Shown: positions 20,783 through 29,940 of the stretch, one piece after another
Numbering within the stretch: position 1 is the stretch's first letter
Layout of the letters: every line of letters starts with the position of its first letter
Source: Variibacter sp.
Lineage (GTDB): Bacteria > Pseudomonadota > Alphaproteobacteria > Rhizobiales > Xanthobacteraceae
Length of the DNA stretch: 54,402 nucleotides
Reading direction: 5' to 3'
NCBI GenBank assembly: GCA_019689555.1
Contig: JADGHE010000018.1
Location: forward strand, 1-54,402
Program-made: the position numbers and the translations under genes
The notes under the pieces: generated by a model
The model's database searches: none
What the model was told of the DNA's origin: nothing
Seen by the model: the letters and a program-made list of their open reading frames with translations, nothing else

Positions 20783-22339
20783 TCACGGGCCCCGTGTCGG
20801 CGCCGACGGATCGGCGAAGGCGGGCCCGGCCGCCGCCTCGCTCTGCGCCCGCAGCCGCGCGAAGAGCGTGCGATAGACCTCCGGCAGCGCCTCGGAGAGG
20901 TCTTCCGAAATGAGCCCCGGGCCGACCGCGGCCGCCGCCTCGCCGTGCAGCCACACCGCCGCGGAGGCGGCCTCGAAGGCCGGCATGCCTTGCGCGAGAA
21001 GGCCCGCGATCATTCCGGTCAGGACATCGCCGGCCCCCGCGGTCGCGAGCCAGGCCGGCGCGTTCTCGCTGATCGCGGCCCGGCCGTCCGGCGCCGCGAC
21101 CACCGTGTCCGCGCCCTTGAGCACCATCACGGCATCGAGGGCCGCGGCCGCAGCGCGGGCCTGATCGAGTTTCGACGGCCTTTCAACGACGTCCGGCATT
21201 TCTTTGAAAAGCCGCAGAAATTCGCCCTGATGCGGGGTCAGCACGGTGCCCGCCTTGCGGCCCTGCAGCGCCGGCCGAAGCTCGGAAAGACGGTTCTCGA
21301 AGCTCGTGAGCGCGTCGGCGTCGAGCACCACCCCGCGTTCTCCGTTTAGGGCGGCGAGGACGGCGGCTCTGGTGTCGGCGCCGACGCCGAGCGCCGGCCC
21401 GAGCGCCACCGCGTTCAGCCGCCGGTCGCCGAGGAAGCTCTTCAGTTCGGCGGCGCCGTCCACCGCGCGCACCATCACCGCCAGATTCGTGGCCGCGTGA
21501 ACGGGTAGCGCCTCGCGCGGGGACGCAATGGTGACGAGCCCCGCCCCCGCGCGCAGCGCCGCACGCGCCGCAAGCCGCGCGGCGCCGGTGAACGACAGCC
21601 CGCCCGAGACCACGACTGCATGGCCGCGCATATATTTGTGGCCCTCGAGGCGCGGGATCGGAAGAAGCCCGCCCCACAGATCGGGCATATTGACGAAGGT
21701 GCGGGGGCGGACCTCTTCCAGCACCGCGGCGGGAATGCCGATGTCGGCGACCCTCACCGGCCCGCAATGCAGGCGGCCCGGCAGCAGCAGGTGGCCCGGC
21801 TTGCGGCGGAAGAACGTGACGGTCCGCGCGGCCATGACGGCGGCGCCCATGACCGCCCCCGTCGTGCCGTTGATCCCGCTCGGCAGATCGACCGCCACCA
21901 CGGGCAGGCCCGCGGCATTGATGGCCTCGACCATGGCGCGCGCCGCCCCTTCGAGCGGGCGCGCAAGGCCGGCGCCGAACAGCGCGTCCACCACGAGAGC
22001 CGCGCCGGCGAGCCGCGCGGGCTCCGCGGCCTCGATCCCGCCCTTCCAGAGGCTTGCCACCGCCGCGGCATCGCCCCTGAGCGCCGAGACCTCGCCCAGC
22101 AGCAGGACACGAACGCGATAGCCGCGTTCGGCCAGAAGGCGGGCCGCCACGAAGCCGTCGCCGCCATTGTTGCCGGGCCCGCAGACCACGGCCACCGCGG
22201 CCCCGGGGGGACTCAGCGCGCTCGCCGCCTCGGCCACCGCTGCGCCGGCAGCTTCCATCAGTCGCATGCTGGGCACGCCCGCGGCCATTGCCAGCCGATC
22301 GGCCCGCGCCATCTCTTCGCTGGTGAGCAGCTCAATCAT
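20783..22339 (-). CDS. nnr: bifunctional NAD(P)HX epimerase / ADP-dependent NAD(P)HX dehydratase
   Basis: 518 residues combining the YjeF N-terminal epimerase domain (GPGNNGGDGFVAARLL near residue 50, VDLPSGINGTTG) and a ribokinase-like dehydratase domain (LTPHQGEFLRLF, VLKGADTVVA, TGAGDVLTGMIAG). The enzyme repairs hydrated NADH and NADPH. It is transcribed divergently from glnB with 219 bp between the starts. In many alphaproteobacteria this gene lies next to glnB-glnA, as here. Start: ATG at 22339. Confidence 0.95.
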   Translation of the reverse strand: MIELLTSEEMARADRLAMAAGVPSMRLMEAAGAAVAEAASALSPPGAAVAVVCGPGNNGGDGFVAARLLAERGYRVRVLLLGEVSALRGDAAAVASLWKGGIEAAEPARLAGAALVVDALFGAGLARPLEGAARAMVEAINAAGLPVVAVDLPSGINGTTGAVMGAAVMAARTVTFFRRKPGHLLLPGRLHCGPVRVADIGIPAAVLEEVRPRTFVNMPDLWGGLLPIPRLEGHKYMRGHAVVVSGGLSFTGAARLAARAALRAGAGLVTIASPREALPVHAATNLAVMVRAVDGAAELKSFLGDRRLNAVALGPALGVGADTRAAVLAALNGERGVVLDADALTSFENRLSELRPALQGRKAGTVLTPHQGEFLRLFKEMPDVVERPSKLDQARAAAAALDAVMVLKGADTVVAAPDGRAAISENAPAWLATAGAGDVLTGMIAGLLAQGMPAFEAASAAVWLHGEAAAAVGPGLISEDLSEALPEVYRTLFARLRAQSEAAAGPAFADPSAPTRGP

Positions 22340-22363
22340 GGGAAGACAAGGTTTGCATAATGT

Positions 22364-22380
22364 TTAGGCATCTTGCCTAA
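22364..22380. promoter_or_regulatory. perfect 17-bp palindrome between nnr and glnB
   Basis: TTAGGCATCTTGCCTAA has 7-base arms around TCT. It lies 25 bp upstream of the nnr start and about 105 bp upstream of the sigma54 promoter of glnB, a normal distance for an enhancer. It does not fit the usual NtrC consensus (GCAC-N7-GTGC type). It could be an operator for nnr, an upstream activator site for glnB, or both. Confidence 0.45.
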
Positions 22381-22387
22381 TGAATGA

Positions 22388-22897
<510 letters not shown>

Positions 22898-22954
22898 CCG
22901 ACCGGATATGCCGCGCGCTTTCACGTCCAGACATAACGAAGGGAATGGAATGCA

Positions 22955-24364
22955 ATGAGCACCGCCAAAGACGTCCTCAAGATGATCAAGGACAACGACG
23001 TCAAATACGTCGACTTGCGCTTCACGGACCCGCGCGGGAAATGGCAGCACGTCACGTTCGACGCATCCATGATCGACGAGGACACCTTCGCCGAAGGTCA
23101 GATGTTCGACGGCTCCTCGATCGCCGGCTGGAAGGCGATCAACGAGTCGGACATGACCCTGATGCCCGACCCGGCGACGGCATGCATCGACCCCTTCTTT
23201 GCGGAAACGACCCTGGTCCTGATCTGCGACGTGCTCGAGCCGACCACGGGCGAGCCCTACAATCGCGACCCGCGCGGCATCGCCAAGAAAGCCGAGGGAC
23301 TGGTGAAGGCCTGGGGCATCGGCGACACCGTCTATTTCGGTCCTGAGGCCGAGTTCTTCGTGTTCGACGACGTGCGCTACGCGGCGCAGCCCTACAACAC
23401 CGGCTTCAAGATCGACTCGATCGAATTCCCCACCAACAGCGACACCGAGTACGAGGGCGGCAATCTCGGCCACCGCATCGGCACCAAGCTCGGCTACTTC
23501 CCGGTTCCCCCGCAGGACTCCGGGCAGGACATGCGCTCCGAAATGCTGGCCGCGATGGCGCGCATGGGCGCCAAGGTCGAGAAGCACCACCACGAGGTGG
23601 CGTCGGGCCAGCACGAGCTCGGCCTCAAGTTCTCGCCGCTCACGCAGATGGCCGACATGATGCAGGTGTACAAGTACTGCATCCATCAGGTGGCGCACGT
23701 CTACGGCAAGACCGCGACCTTCATGCCCAAGCCCATCTACGGCGACAACGGCTCGGGCATGCACTGCCACCAGTCGATCTGGAAGGACGGCAAGCCGCTT
23801 TTTGCCGGCAACAAGTACTCCGACCTTTCGGACATGTGCCTCTACTACATCGGCGGCATCATCAAGCACGCGCGGGCGATCAACGCCTTCACCAACCCGA
23901 CGACGAACTCCTACAAGCGGCTCGTGCCGGGCTTCGAAGCGCCGGTGCTGCTCGCCTACTCGGCGCGCAACCGCTCGGCCTCGTGCCGCATCCCCTACAC
24001 GTCGTCGCCGAAGGCCAAGCGCGTCGAGGTCCGCTTCCCCGACCCGCTTGCCAATCCCTATCTCGCCTTCGCGGCGATGCTGATGGCCGGCCTCGACGGC
24101 ATCAAGAACAAGATCGACCCCGGCCCGGCGATGGACAAGGACCTCTACGATCTGCCGCCGAAGGAGCTGAAGAAGATTCCGACCGTGTGCGGTTCGCTGC
24201 GCGAGGCTTTGATGAATCTCGACAAGGACCGCGCCTTCCTCAAGGCTGGCGACGTGTTCGACGACGACTTCATCGACAGCTACATCGAGCTGAAGATGCA
24301 GGAGGTCATCCGCTTCGAGCACACGCCGCACCCGGTCGAGTTCGAGATGTACTATTCGGGCTAG
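22955..24364 (+). CDS. glnA: glutamine synthetase type I
   Basis: 469 residues, normal for GSI-beta. It has FDGSSIAGW early, the metal-site segment PEAEFFVFD, the ATP-binding segment [24 protein letters not shown], and the adenylylation site Y398 in KDLYDLPP. It makes glutamine from glutamate, ammonia and ATP and is the main ammonium-assimilation enzyme; activity would be switched by GlnE at Y398 and signalled through the P-II protein upstream. AAGGGAATGGA precedes the ATG at 22955. An intrinsic terminator ends the operon. Confidence 0.98.
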   Translation: MSTAKDVLKMIKDNDVKYVDLRFTDPRGKWQHVTFDASMIDEDTFAEGQMFDGSSIAGWKAINESDMTLMPDPATACIDPFFAETTLVLICDVLEPTTGEPYNRDPRGIAKKAEGLVKAWGIGDTVYFGPEAEFFVFDDVRYAAQPYNTGFKIDSIEFPTNSDTEYEGGNLGHRIGTKLGYFPVPPQDSGQDMRSEMLAAMARMGAKVEKHHHEVASGQHELGLKFSPLTQMADMMQVYKYCIHQVAHVYGKTATFMPKPIYGDNGSGMHCHQSIWKDGKPLFAGNKYSDLSDMCLYYIGGIIKHARAINAFTNPTTNSYKRLVPGFEAPVLLAYSARNRSASCRIPYTSSPKAKRVEVRFPDPLANPYLAFAAMLMAGLDGIKNKIDPGPAMDKDLYDLPPKELKKIPTVCGSLREALMNLDKDRAFLKAGDVFDDDFIDSYIELKMQEVIRFEHTPHPVEFEMYYSG

Positions 24365-24490
24365 CGCCTTGCCGCACGGCGGAAACGCGTGAGGCTTCGC
24401 GCGGCCGCGCGCGGAAGCGGACGCGGGCCAATCGCCGCCCTGGCGAATCGGCCTCCCCTGCCGCGCTTGCACGCCGGCTGAAATCAGTGA

Positions 24491-24524
24491 ACATGGCCGG
24501 GCACCGCCCGGCCATGTGCTTTTC
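24491..24524 (+). terminator. intrinsic terminator of glnB-glnA
   Basis: ACATGGCCGGGC and GCCCGGCCATGT form a perfect 12-bp stem with a 3-base loop, followed by GCTTTTC. It starts about 125 bases after the glnA stop. Confidence 0.85.
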
Positions 24525-24552
24525 GGCCCTTTACGTTTTCGGCCCTTTACGT
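24521..24552. repeat. two perfect tandem copies of a 16-bp unit
   Basis: TTTCGGCCCTTTACGT occurs at 24521-24536 and again, without gap or mismatch, at 24537-24552. It overlaps the end of the glnA terminator, so it may be slippage from the terminator tail. Confidence 0.8.
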
Positions 24553-24841
24553 CACCTCGCGCGCGTGAATGCCTTCGCCTCCGCTGACTTCGCAGCGCGC
24601 GGAGGGGGGCATTTGCGATGAAGATCGGCTTTTCCGGAGGCGACCGGTTCGGCCTGCGTCCAGCTCGAGATCGAGCGTCTGAGGCGCCTGCGCCTCCGCG
24701 CGCACGACGACCTCCGCCGCACCTGCTCGCGCGACGCGCCTGAAGCATCGAAAGAAAGGCAGCCAGGGGCCGACGCCGCAGCAGCTCGCCGGCAAGTACG
24801 CCCCCACCGCGGGTGGAAATACCTAACCGGCGTCAAACTCG
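24553..24841. other. no gene seen between the glnA terminator repeat and the GntR regulator
   Basis: About 290 bases with no supported coding sequence. Short frames on both strands show no recognisable domain. It holds the 3' region of the regulator gene (minus strand). Confidence 0.45.
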
Positions 24842-25588
24842 TCAGTGCGGCGGTGCATCCGGGCGAGCCGACCGCCGCGAAGATCGTTGCCTGGCTGCGG
24901 GCGTCGCGGGGGCGAAACGATGCAGCTCGCCGCGGCAGAGTTCCGCCGTGCGCTGGAAATGCTGGTTGAGGAGGCTTGCCGCCAAGTCCGCGTCGCGGGC
25001 GAGCGCCGCGTCCATGATCTCGCGATGTTCGTCGCGCATCTTCGCGTCCTTGGCGAGCCGCGCCATGCGGCGATAGCGATCGGCCGCATCGAACATCTGC
25101 TCGCAAAACTCGACAATCCAGCGTGACCCGCACGCCTCGATGAGGCGGCGGTGGAACAGGCGGTGTGCCTGCTCCCACTCGGGGTTCACCTCGTCGGTTT
25201 CCGCCACCCAGCGCGGGGTGCGCGACATGCGGTGGAAGGCGATCACCAGGTTCTCTTCCCAGGTTTCGTCGCCGCGCGCGATCGACTCACGCAGCGCCCG
25301 CTCGTTGAGCCAGCAGCGCGCCCGCGTCAGCTCGTCGAGATCCTGCTCGCTCACAGGGGTGACGAAGAAGCCGCGCTGGTCCATCTGCGAGACAAAGCCG
25401 TCGCGCGACAGCCGGTTGAGTGCCTCGCGCACCGGACTGAGGCCCGTGCCGAACGTTTCGGCGAGCTCCCGCACCCGCAGCTTCTGCCCCGGCCGAAACG
25501 CGCCGGAAATGATCCGGGCCTGGATTTCCGCGAATATTCGGGTGGCGAGAGTTGAACCGCTCGTCTCCCCCAAAGGTCTTTGGCTCAT
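24842..25588 (-). CDS. GntR-family transcriptional regulator (FadR/FCD subfamily)
   Basis: 248 residues. The N-terminal winged helix-turn-helix is clear (GAFRPGQKLRVRELAETFGTGLSPVREALNRL split over residues 32-63, then GFFVTPVS). The C-terminal all-helical FCD domain shows HRLFHRRLIEACG and a late DADLAA-LLNQHF region typical of its metal/ligand site. The last 20 or so residues are arginine-rich and atypical. It is transcribed divergently from the deacetylase-SDR-binding-protein genes, and the gap contains an inverted repeat that could be its operator. It is probably the local repressor, with an organic acid as likely effector for this subfamily (inference). Start: ATG at 25588. Confidence 0.92.
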   Translation of the reverse strand: MSQRPLGETSGSTLATRIFAEIQARIISGAFRPGQKLRVRELAETFGTGLSPVREALNRLSRDGFVSQMDQRGFFVTPVSEQDLDELTRARCWLNERALRESIARGDETWEENLVIAFHRMSRTPRWVAETDEVNPEWEQAHRLFHRRLIEACGSRWIVEFCEQMFDAADRYRRMARLAKDAKMRDEHREIMDAALARDADLAASLLNQHFQRTAELCRGELHRFAPATPAARQRSSRRSARPDAPPH

Positions 25589-25633
25589 TCAGACCTCCTG
25601 GCTGCCTCTCTTAGCAGCTGGGTCGGCCGGGAA

Positions 25634-25695
25634 CAATTTTTGGCTCAAATGATCGATTTTTGGTACGTAACGCCAATATGATCGATCAAAAATTG
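25634..25695. promoter_or_regulatory. candidate operator region between the GntR gene and the divergent catabolic genes
   Basis: An A+T-rich island in G+C-rich DNA. CAATTTTTG at 25634-25642 is mirrored by CAAAAATTG at 25687-25695, and ATGATCGAT occurs at 25649-25657 and 25678-25686. GATCGATTTTTGG and GATCGATCAAAAATTG are related boxes of opposite orientation. It lies 46 bp upstream of the regulator start and 107 bp upstream of the deacetylase start, where an autoregulated divergent promoter would be expected. Confidence 0.5.
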
Positions 25696-25801
25696 ACCGC
25701 CGGGACCGCTCCGTGTTACCCGAGTTGCCGGCGGACGGCGCATGCCCGTGACCGTCCGGCCTCGCCGGAAGGGGCGGGATACGACGCAGAGGAGAAGGGA
25801 C

Positions 25802-26677
25802 ATGGAGCAACTGAGCGTGCACGCGGGCGGAATCGAGCGTCGGCTGCCGGAGGATTTCCGCTGGCCGACCGGCAAGCGCTTGGCGGTCTTCTTCCGGGTG
25901 GCCTTCGAGGGCTGGTCGGACGGCCACTGGCCCGGCATCGGCCCCATGGGCAATCCGCTGAAGCCCGGCTTCCCCGATCTCAATGCTCTGGGCTTTGCCG
26001 AATACGGCCACCGTCGCGGCATCTTCCGCGCCCTCGACACCCTCGCGCGGCATGACGTGAAGGCGACCGTCATGGTGTGCGGCATCATGGCCGAGCGCCA
26101 TCCGGAAATCGTCCGTCGGATCGCCGACGAGGGGCACGACATCGTCGCCCACTCCTACGCGATGGACGTGATCCCGATCTATCTCAGCGAGGAGGAGGAG
26201 CGCGCCAACATACGCCGCACGGTCGACCTCATCGAGAAGGCCTGCGGCCAGCGCCCGACCGGCTGGATTAGTCCGCGCGGCACGCCGAGCCCGCGCACCG
26301 CCCGCCTCCTCGCGGAGGAGGGCTTCGAATGGCATGGCGACTCGCTGAACGACGACCTCCCCTACTGCGTCGATTTCCCCGCCGGCACGGTGGTGTCGTT
26401 CTCCAGCAACATGGAGTGTAACGACCTGCCGCTGTACATGCGCTACGGAAACCCGCCCAAAGTGATGCTCGAGATATTCGAGGATTGGCTCGACTACGTC
26501 CGCCGCTATGAGACGGGGGCGGCGCGCCTCGACCCCACCATCCATTCGCACGTGTTCGGCCGCCCGCTCGGCATGGCCGTGTTTAACCGCATGATTGAGA
26601 TCGCCAAGGCGGCGGACGACATCTGGATCGGCACGCGCTCGGCGGCGGCCAAGCACGTGCTGTCGCTGATGCGCTGA
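25802..26677 (+). CDS. polysaccharide deacetylase-family protein (PuuE/allantoinase-like CE4 fold)
   Basis: 291 residues from the ATG at 25802, preceded by GAGGAGAAGGGA; the frame opens 20 codons earlier. The NodB-homology fold is visible: HDVKATVMVCG, the histidine-containing GHDIVAHSYAMD, SEEEERANIRRT and the late SPRGTPSPRTARLL. The order and spacing resemble the PuuE/cyclic-imide-hydrolase branch, which opens amide or imide bonds of small molecules, more than chitin or peptidoglycan deacetylases, and there is no signal peptide. With an SDR and a Bug-type binding protein downstream and a GntR regulator upstream, a catabolic role on a small imported compound is the inference. Confidence 0.85.
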   Translation: MEQLSVHAGGIERRLPEDFRWPTGKRLAVFFRVAFEGWSDGHWPGIGPMGNPLKPGFPDLNALGFAEYGHRRGIFRALDTLARHDVKATVMVCGIMAERHPEIVRRIADEGHDIVAHSYAMDVIPIYLSEEEERANIRRTVDLIEKACGQRPTGWISPRGTPSPRTARLLAEEGFEWHGDSLNDDLPYCVDFPAGTVVSFSSNMECNDLPLYMRYGNPPKVMLEIFEDWLDYVRRYETGAARLDPTIHSHVFGRPLGMAVFNRMIEIAKAADDIWIGTRSAAAKHVLSLMR

Positions 26678-26698
26678 CGGGACGCGGGAGGGGTCGGC

Positions 26699-27478
26699 AT
26701 GGATCTCGGACTGGCCGGACGCCGCGCGCTCCTGTGCGCCTCGTCCAAGGGACTTGGCAAGGCCTGCGCCATCGCGCTCGCGCGCGAAGGCTGTGCCGTC
26801 ACCATCAACGGCCGCAATGCCGCGACGCTGGAAGCGGCGGCGGAGGAGATCCGCACGAAGACTGGTGCATCGGTGCAGACCGTGTGCGCCGACATCAACA
26901 CCGAGGAGGGCCGCGCCCGTCTCATCGCTGCCTGTCCTGACCCGGACATCCTGGTGAACAATAACGGCGGCCCGCCGCCCGGCCGTTTTCTCGACTGGAG
27001 CCACGACGACTGGCTCGCCGCGATCGAAGCCAACATGCTGGCCCCGATCTTCATGATCAAGGCCGTGCTGCCGGGGATGCGCGCGCGAAAATTCGGCCGC
27101 ATCGTCAACATCACATCGGCGATGGTGAAGTCGCCGCGCGGCCACATGGGCCTGTCGACGGCGGCTCGCACCGGCCTCACCGCGCTGTGCAAGGCGCTGT
27201 CGCGCGATATCGCCGCCGACAACGTCACCATCAACAACCTGTTGCCGGAACGCTTCGACACCGGCCGCCAGCAGTTCATGGCCGAGGAGATGGCAAAGGC
27301 GGAGGGCATTTCGATCGCGGCGGCCCGGCAGAAAATCATCGCCACTATTTCTGCCAAGCGGTTCGGCCGTCCCGAGGAATTCGGCGATGCCTGCGCATTC
27401 CTGTGCAGCGCCCAGGCCGGCTTCATTTCCGGGCAGAACCTGCAGCTCGACGGCGGCTCCTATCCGGGGCTGATCTGA
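26699..27478 (+). CDS. atypical SDR-family protein (catalytic Tyr and Lys replaced)
   Basis: 259 residues with a Rossmann fold and C-terminal GQNLQLDGGSYPGLI as in 3-oxoacyl reductase-like SDRs. The nucleotide loop is CASSKGLG instead of TGxxxGIG, NNNGG replaces NNAG, and the YxxxK motif reads S153-T-A-A-R157. Known SDR subgroups (BKR-like, imperfect motif) share these changes, so this is not random decay. It begins 21 bp after the deacetylase with a good GGGAGGGG site. Either catalysis uses other residues or the protein is a non-classical member; the substrate is unknown. Confidence 0.87.
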   Translation: MDLGLAGRRALLCASSKGLGKACAIALAREGCAVTINGRNAATLEAAAEEIRTKTGASVQTVCADINTEEGRARLIAACPDPDILVNNNGGPPPGRFLDWSHDDWLAAIEANMLAPIFMIKAVLPGMRARKFGRIVNITSAMVKSPRGHMGLSTAARTGLTALCKALSRDIAADNVTINNLLPERFDTGRQQFMAEEMAKAEGISIAAARQKIIATISAKRFGRPEEFGDACAFLCSAQAGFISGQNLQLDGGSYPGLI

Positions 27479-27544
27479 AGACTTGGCCGGGCGGCCGCAC
27501 CACGGCCCGCGCTGGCGAGACCGATCCAAATAAAGAGGAGAAGC

Positions 27545-28510
27545 ATGCGCATTTCTGGTCTGCTGTTCGGCCTTTTCGCTGTGCTCGCGAGTCCGGCTTC
27601 GGCACAACAGTTTCCAACCAAGCCGATCACCCTGGTCGTACCCTACGCGCCCGGCGGCAATGTCGACATCAGTGCGCGCATCCTGCAGACGGCGCTCGGC
27701 AACTCCCTCGGCCAGCCGATCATCGTCGAAAACAGGCCAGGTGCCGCCGGCATGATCGCCGGCAGTTACGTCGCCCGTTCCGAACCGGACGGCCACACTT
27801 TGTTCGTGGCGTCGAACGGGCCGCTGATTCTCGGCCCCCTCGTTCTGCCCAAGCCGGCCTACCAGTGGGACAGCGCGTTCACGCCGGTGAGCTGGCTCAC
27901 CGTCGGCACGAACGTGCTCCTGGTCCGGTCCTCCCTGCCGGTGCATTCGGTCCAGGAGCTGATTGAATATGCCAAAGCCAACCCAGACAAGTTCACGGTC
28001 GCCGTGGACACTGGCGCCAGCATCAACCACTTTCTGAGCGAGCTGTTGAAACTTGAATCCGGCATCCGGTGGACGGCGGCGCACTATCGCGGCAACGCGC
28101 CCGCCCTCAACGACCTGATTGCGGGGCATGTGGACGCCGGCTTCGCCCAGCTCACCGAGTCGATCCAGCACGTGCAGAGCGGCAAGCTGCGAGCGCTGGC
28201 CGTCATGGGCGATCGGCGTGCGCCTGTCTTGCCCGACGTGCCGACCATGGCGGAAGCGGGCTTTCCCGGTGTGAAGGGCATTGTGTTCACCGGCGTGCTG
28301 GCTCCAAAGAATACGCCCCCTGTGATCGTCGAGACGCTGAGCGCAGCGATCCGCCAGGCGGTCACGCAGCCGAGCGTCATCGACCAGTTCGCGGCGCTCG
28401 GCGCCGAGGTTCGCGGCAGCACGCCTGCGGAGTTCAACCGTTTCCTCGTCGAGGAGACAAAAAAATGGGCCGACGTCGCCAAGCGGGCCAACTTGAAGAT
28501 CTCTGAATAG
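27545..28510 (+). CDS. Bug/TctC-family periplasmic solute-binding protein
   Basis: 321 residues. Residues 1-21 are a signal peptide ending ASA-QQ. The body has the tripartite tricarboxylate transporter receptor features: PTKPITLVVPYAPGGNVDI at the mature N-terminus, VENRPGAAGMIAG and the late APKNTPPVIVETL. Such proteins bind carboxylates or aromatic acids in the periplasm. No TctA/TctB membrane genes are present here, as is common for this family. It is the third gene of the GntR-linked set, with AAAGAGGAGAAG before the ATG at 27545. Confidence 0.93.
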   Translation: MRISGLLFGLFAVLASPASAQQFPTKPITLVVPYAPGGNVDISARILQTALGNSLGQPIIVENRPGAAGMIAGSYVARSEPDGHTLFVASNGPLILGPLVLPKPAYQWDSAFTPVSWLTVGTNVLLVRSSLPVHSVQELIEYAKANPDKFTVAVDTGASINHFLSELLKLESGIRWTAAHYRGNAPALNDLIAGHVDAGFAQLTESIQHVQSGKLRALAVMGDRRAPVLPDVPTMAEAGFPGVKGIVFTGVLAPKNTPPVIVETLSAAIRQAVTQPSVIDQFAALGAEVRGSTPAEFNRFLVEETKKWADVAKRANLKISE

Positions 28511-28851
28511 AGAGCGAATGGCCTGGACGCGCAAGCTCAAACGGCCCGCCTCGCTTTCGCTTCAGAAGTCCTGCGAGGTCGCCATGATCGGGCTCGCGCG
28601 CCGAATCCTCGTCACCGCAAAAGCACCATCGTCCGCAGCCAGCTCGGCTTCCAACCTGACGCCCCAGAGCCACTCGCCGGATCGGCAGTGCACCGCTTCG
28701 TTTCGCGCTGCACTGCGTCCGGGAACGGAGTCGTGCCGGGGGTGAACCGATGCCGCCCGCGCTGCGCAAGACAAGCAGTCGCGCGATTCCGCTCGTGCGA
28801 AATTCTCGCTCACGCCCATGGCGCGACGCCGACGGCCGATCGGATATGGGA
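28511..28851. other. no gene seen downstream of the Bug-type gene
   Basis: About 340 bases without a supported gene. Open frames here are short and lack recognisable features. No clear terminator was found for the upstream operon. Confidence 0.45.
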
Positions 28852-29085
28852 TCAGAACATGAGCAGGACGAAGGCGAGCGCAAGGCTCAGCGCCGCCCGG
28901 CGTAGGCGGGCGCCACGCGCCCGCCGCGGCCGGTAGTAGCCCTGCGCCCGCCGCGCGCGAATGAGCTCCGCCTCGAACTCGGCGGCGGATGAGAACAGGC
29001 AGGCGAGCGCCGTGCCCGCGCGCTCGGCGGCGCGGGTGAGGGCGGCGAGATCGCTTTCGACGGCTGCTGCGGGCGGCATTGACAT
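28852..29085 (-). CDS. small hypothetical protein with one C-terminal membrane segment
   Basis: 77 residues from the ATG at 29085; a GTG two codons earlier or an ATG two codons later is also possible. The N-terminal two thirds are alanine- and arginine-rich with a predicted helix (SDLAALTRAAERAGTAL), followed by a strongly basic stretch (YYRPRRARGARLRR) and a terminal hydrophobic helix (AALSLALAFVLLMF). This would give a tail-anchored inner-membrane protein with positive-inside topology. I do not recognise a family, and it may not be a real gene. Confidence 0.35.
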   Translation of the reverse strand: MSMPPAAAVESDLAALTRAAERAGTALACLFSSAAEFEAELIRARRAQGYYRPRRARGARLRRAALSLALAFVLLMF

Positions 29086-29091
29086 GCGCAC

Positions 29092-29401
29092 ATCTTAGCG
29101 CCGGCACGGTAAAGGGTCCGTTGCCGCGACCGACCCGGAACTCCCCGATTCGTCGTCGAGCGCGGCCCCTGTTCCGTCATTGTGCCGTCGAACGCGGGCG
29201 CTGCGCCGTCCTTGCGCGCAGGCTCTGCGCCGCTGCCCCCAAATCCTCGCCGTTTCATCGTGAGGGGAGACGCGTGCCGCGTGGAGAGCCGCCCGGTTTT
29301 CCTGACCAGCGGCAGGCGCATGCGGCGGTCCGTCCGGCGGATGGCCCTCGCCATGCGAGGGGGGCGACAGGCGCCCCTGCCCGATCTCCCTGCGCGACGT
29401 T
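29092..29401. other. no gene seen between the small hypothetical gene and the rpsI terminator
   Basis: About 310 bases. No coding sequence, repeat or promoter could be supported. It would have to contain the promoter of the small hypothetical gene if that gene is real. Confidence 0.4.
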
Positions 29402-29436
29402 CAAAACAAAAAGGGCGCGCAGCGGCGCGCCCTCTT
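29402..29436 (-). terminator. intrinsic terminator of rplM-rpsI
   Basis: On the minus strand GGGCGCGC pairs with GCGCGCCC (8 bp, 4-base loop), followed by five T residues, then GTTTTG. It begins about 25 bases after the rpsI stop. Confidence 0.85.
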
Positions 29437-29458
29437 TGTGTTGCGACGTTTGTCGCCG

Positions 29459-29938
29459 TCAGCGCTTGGAGAACTGGAAGGAGCGGCGAGCCTTGCGGCG
29501 GCCATACTTCTTGCGCTCGACCACGCGCGGGTCGCGCGTGAGGAATCCGTTGCGCTTGAGCACGGCGCGCAGCTCCGGCTCGTAGTTCATGAGGGCCCGG
29601 GACAGGCCGTGCCGCACCGCGCCCGCCTGACCGGAGAGGCCGCCGCCGGAGACGGTGCAGCGCACGTCGTACTGCCCGTTCCGGTTCGTGACGACGAGCG
29701 GCTGCTGGATCAGCATGCGCAGCACGGGCCGCGCGAAATAGACCTCCAGCGGCTTGTCGTTGATGATGATGTTGCCGCTGCCGGGCTTCACCCACACGCG
29801 CGCGACGGCGTCCTTGCGCCGGCCGGTCGCATAGGCACGGCCCAGGCTGTCGAGCTTCTGGACGTATTTCGGTGCTTCTGGCGCAACGGCCGGCTTCAGC
29901 GCCGACAGGGCTTCGAGCGATTGAACGGTGTCGGCCAC
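29459..29938 (-). CDS. rpsI: 30S ribosomal protein S9
   Basis: 159 residues. The conserved S9 core is present ([57 protein letters not shown]) and the C-terminus ends FSKR, the lysine-arginine tail that contacts P-site tRNA. The N-terminal extension of about 30 residues is normal for alphaproteobacteria. It follows rplM with only 2 bp between stop and start, so the two are cotranscribed and probably coupled. Confidence 0.98.
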   Translation of the reverse strand: MADTVQSLEALSALKPAVAPEAPKYVQKLDSLGRAYATGRRKDAVARVWVKPGSGNIIINDKPLEVYFARPVLRMLIQQPLVVTNRNGQYDVRCTVSGGGLSGQAGAVRHGLSRALMNYEPELRAVLKRNGFLTRDPRVVERKKYGRRKARRSFQFSKR

Positions 29939-29940
29939 GG

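Noticed and set aside
25589-28540. 983-codon open frame on the minus strand opposite three catabolic genes
   Set aside because: It spans three genes with good ribosome sites and clear families and has no recognisable domain itself.
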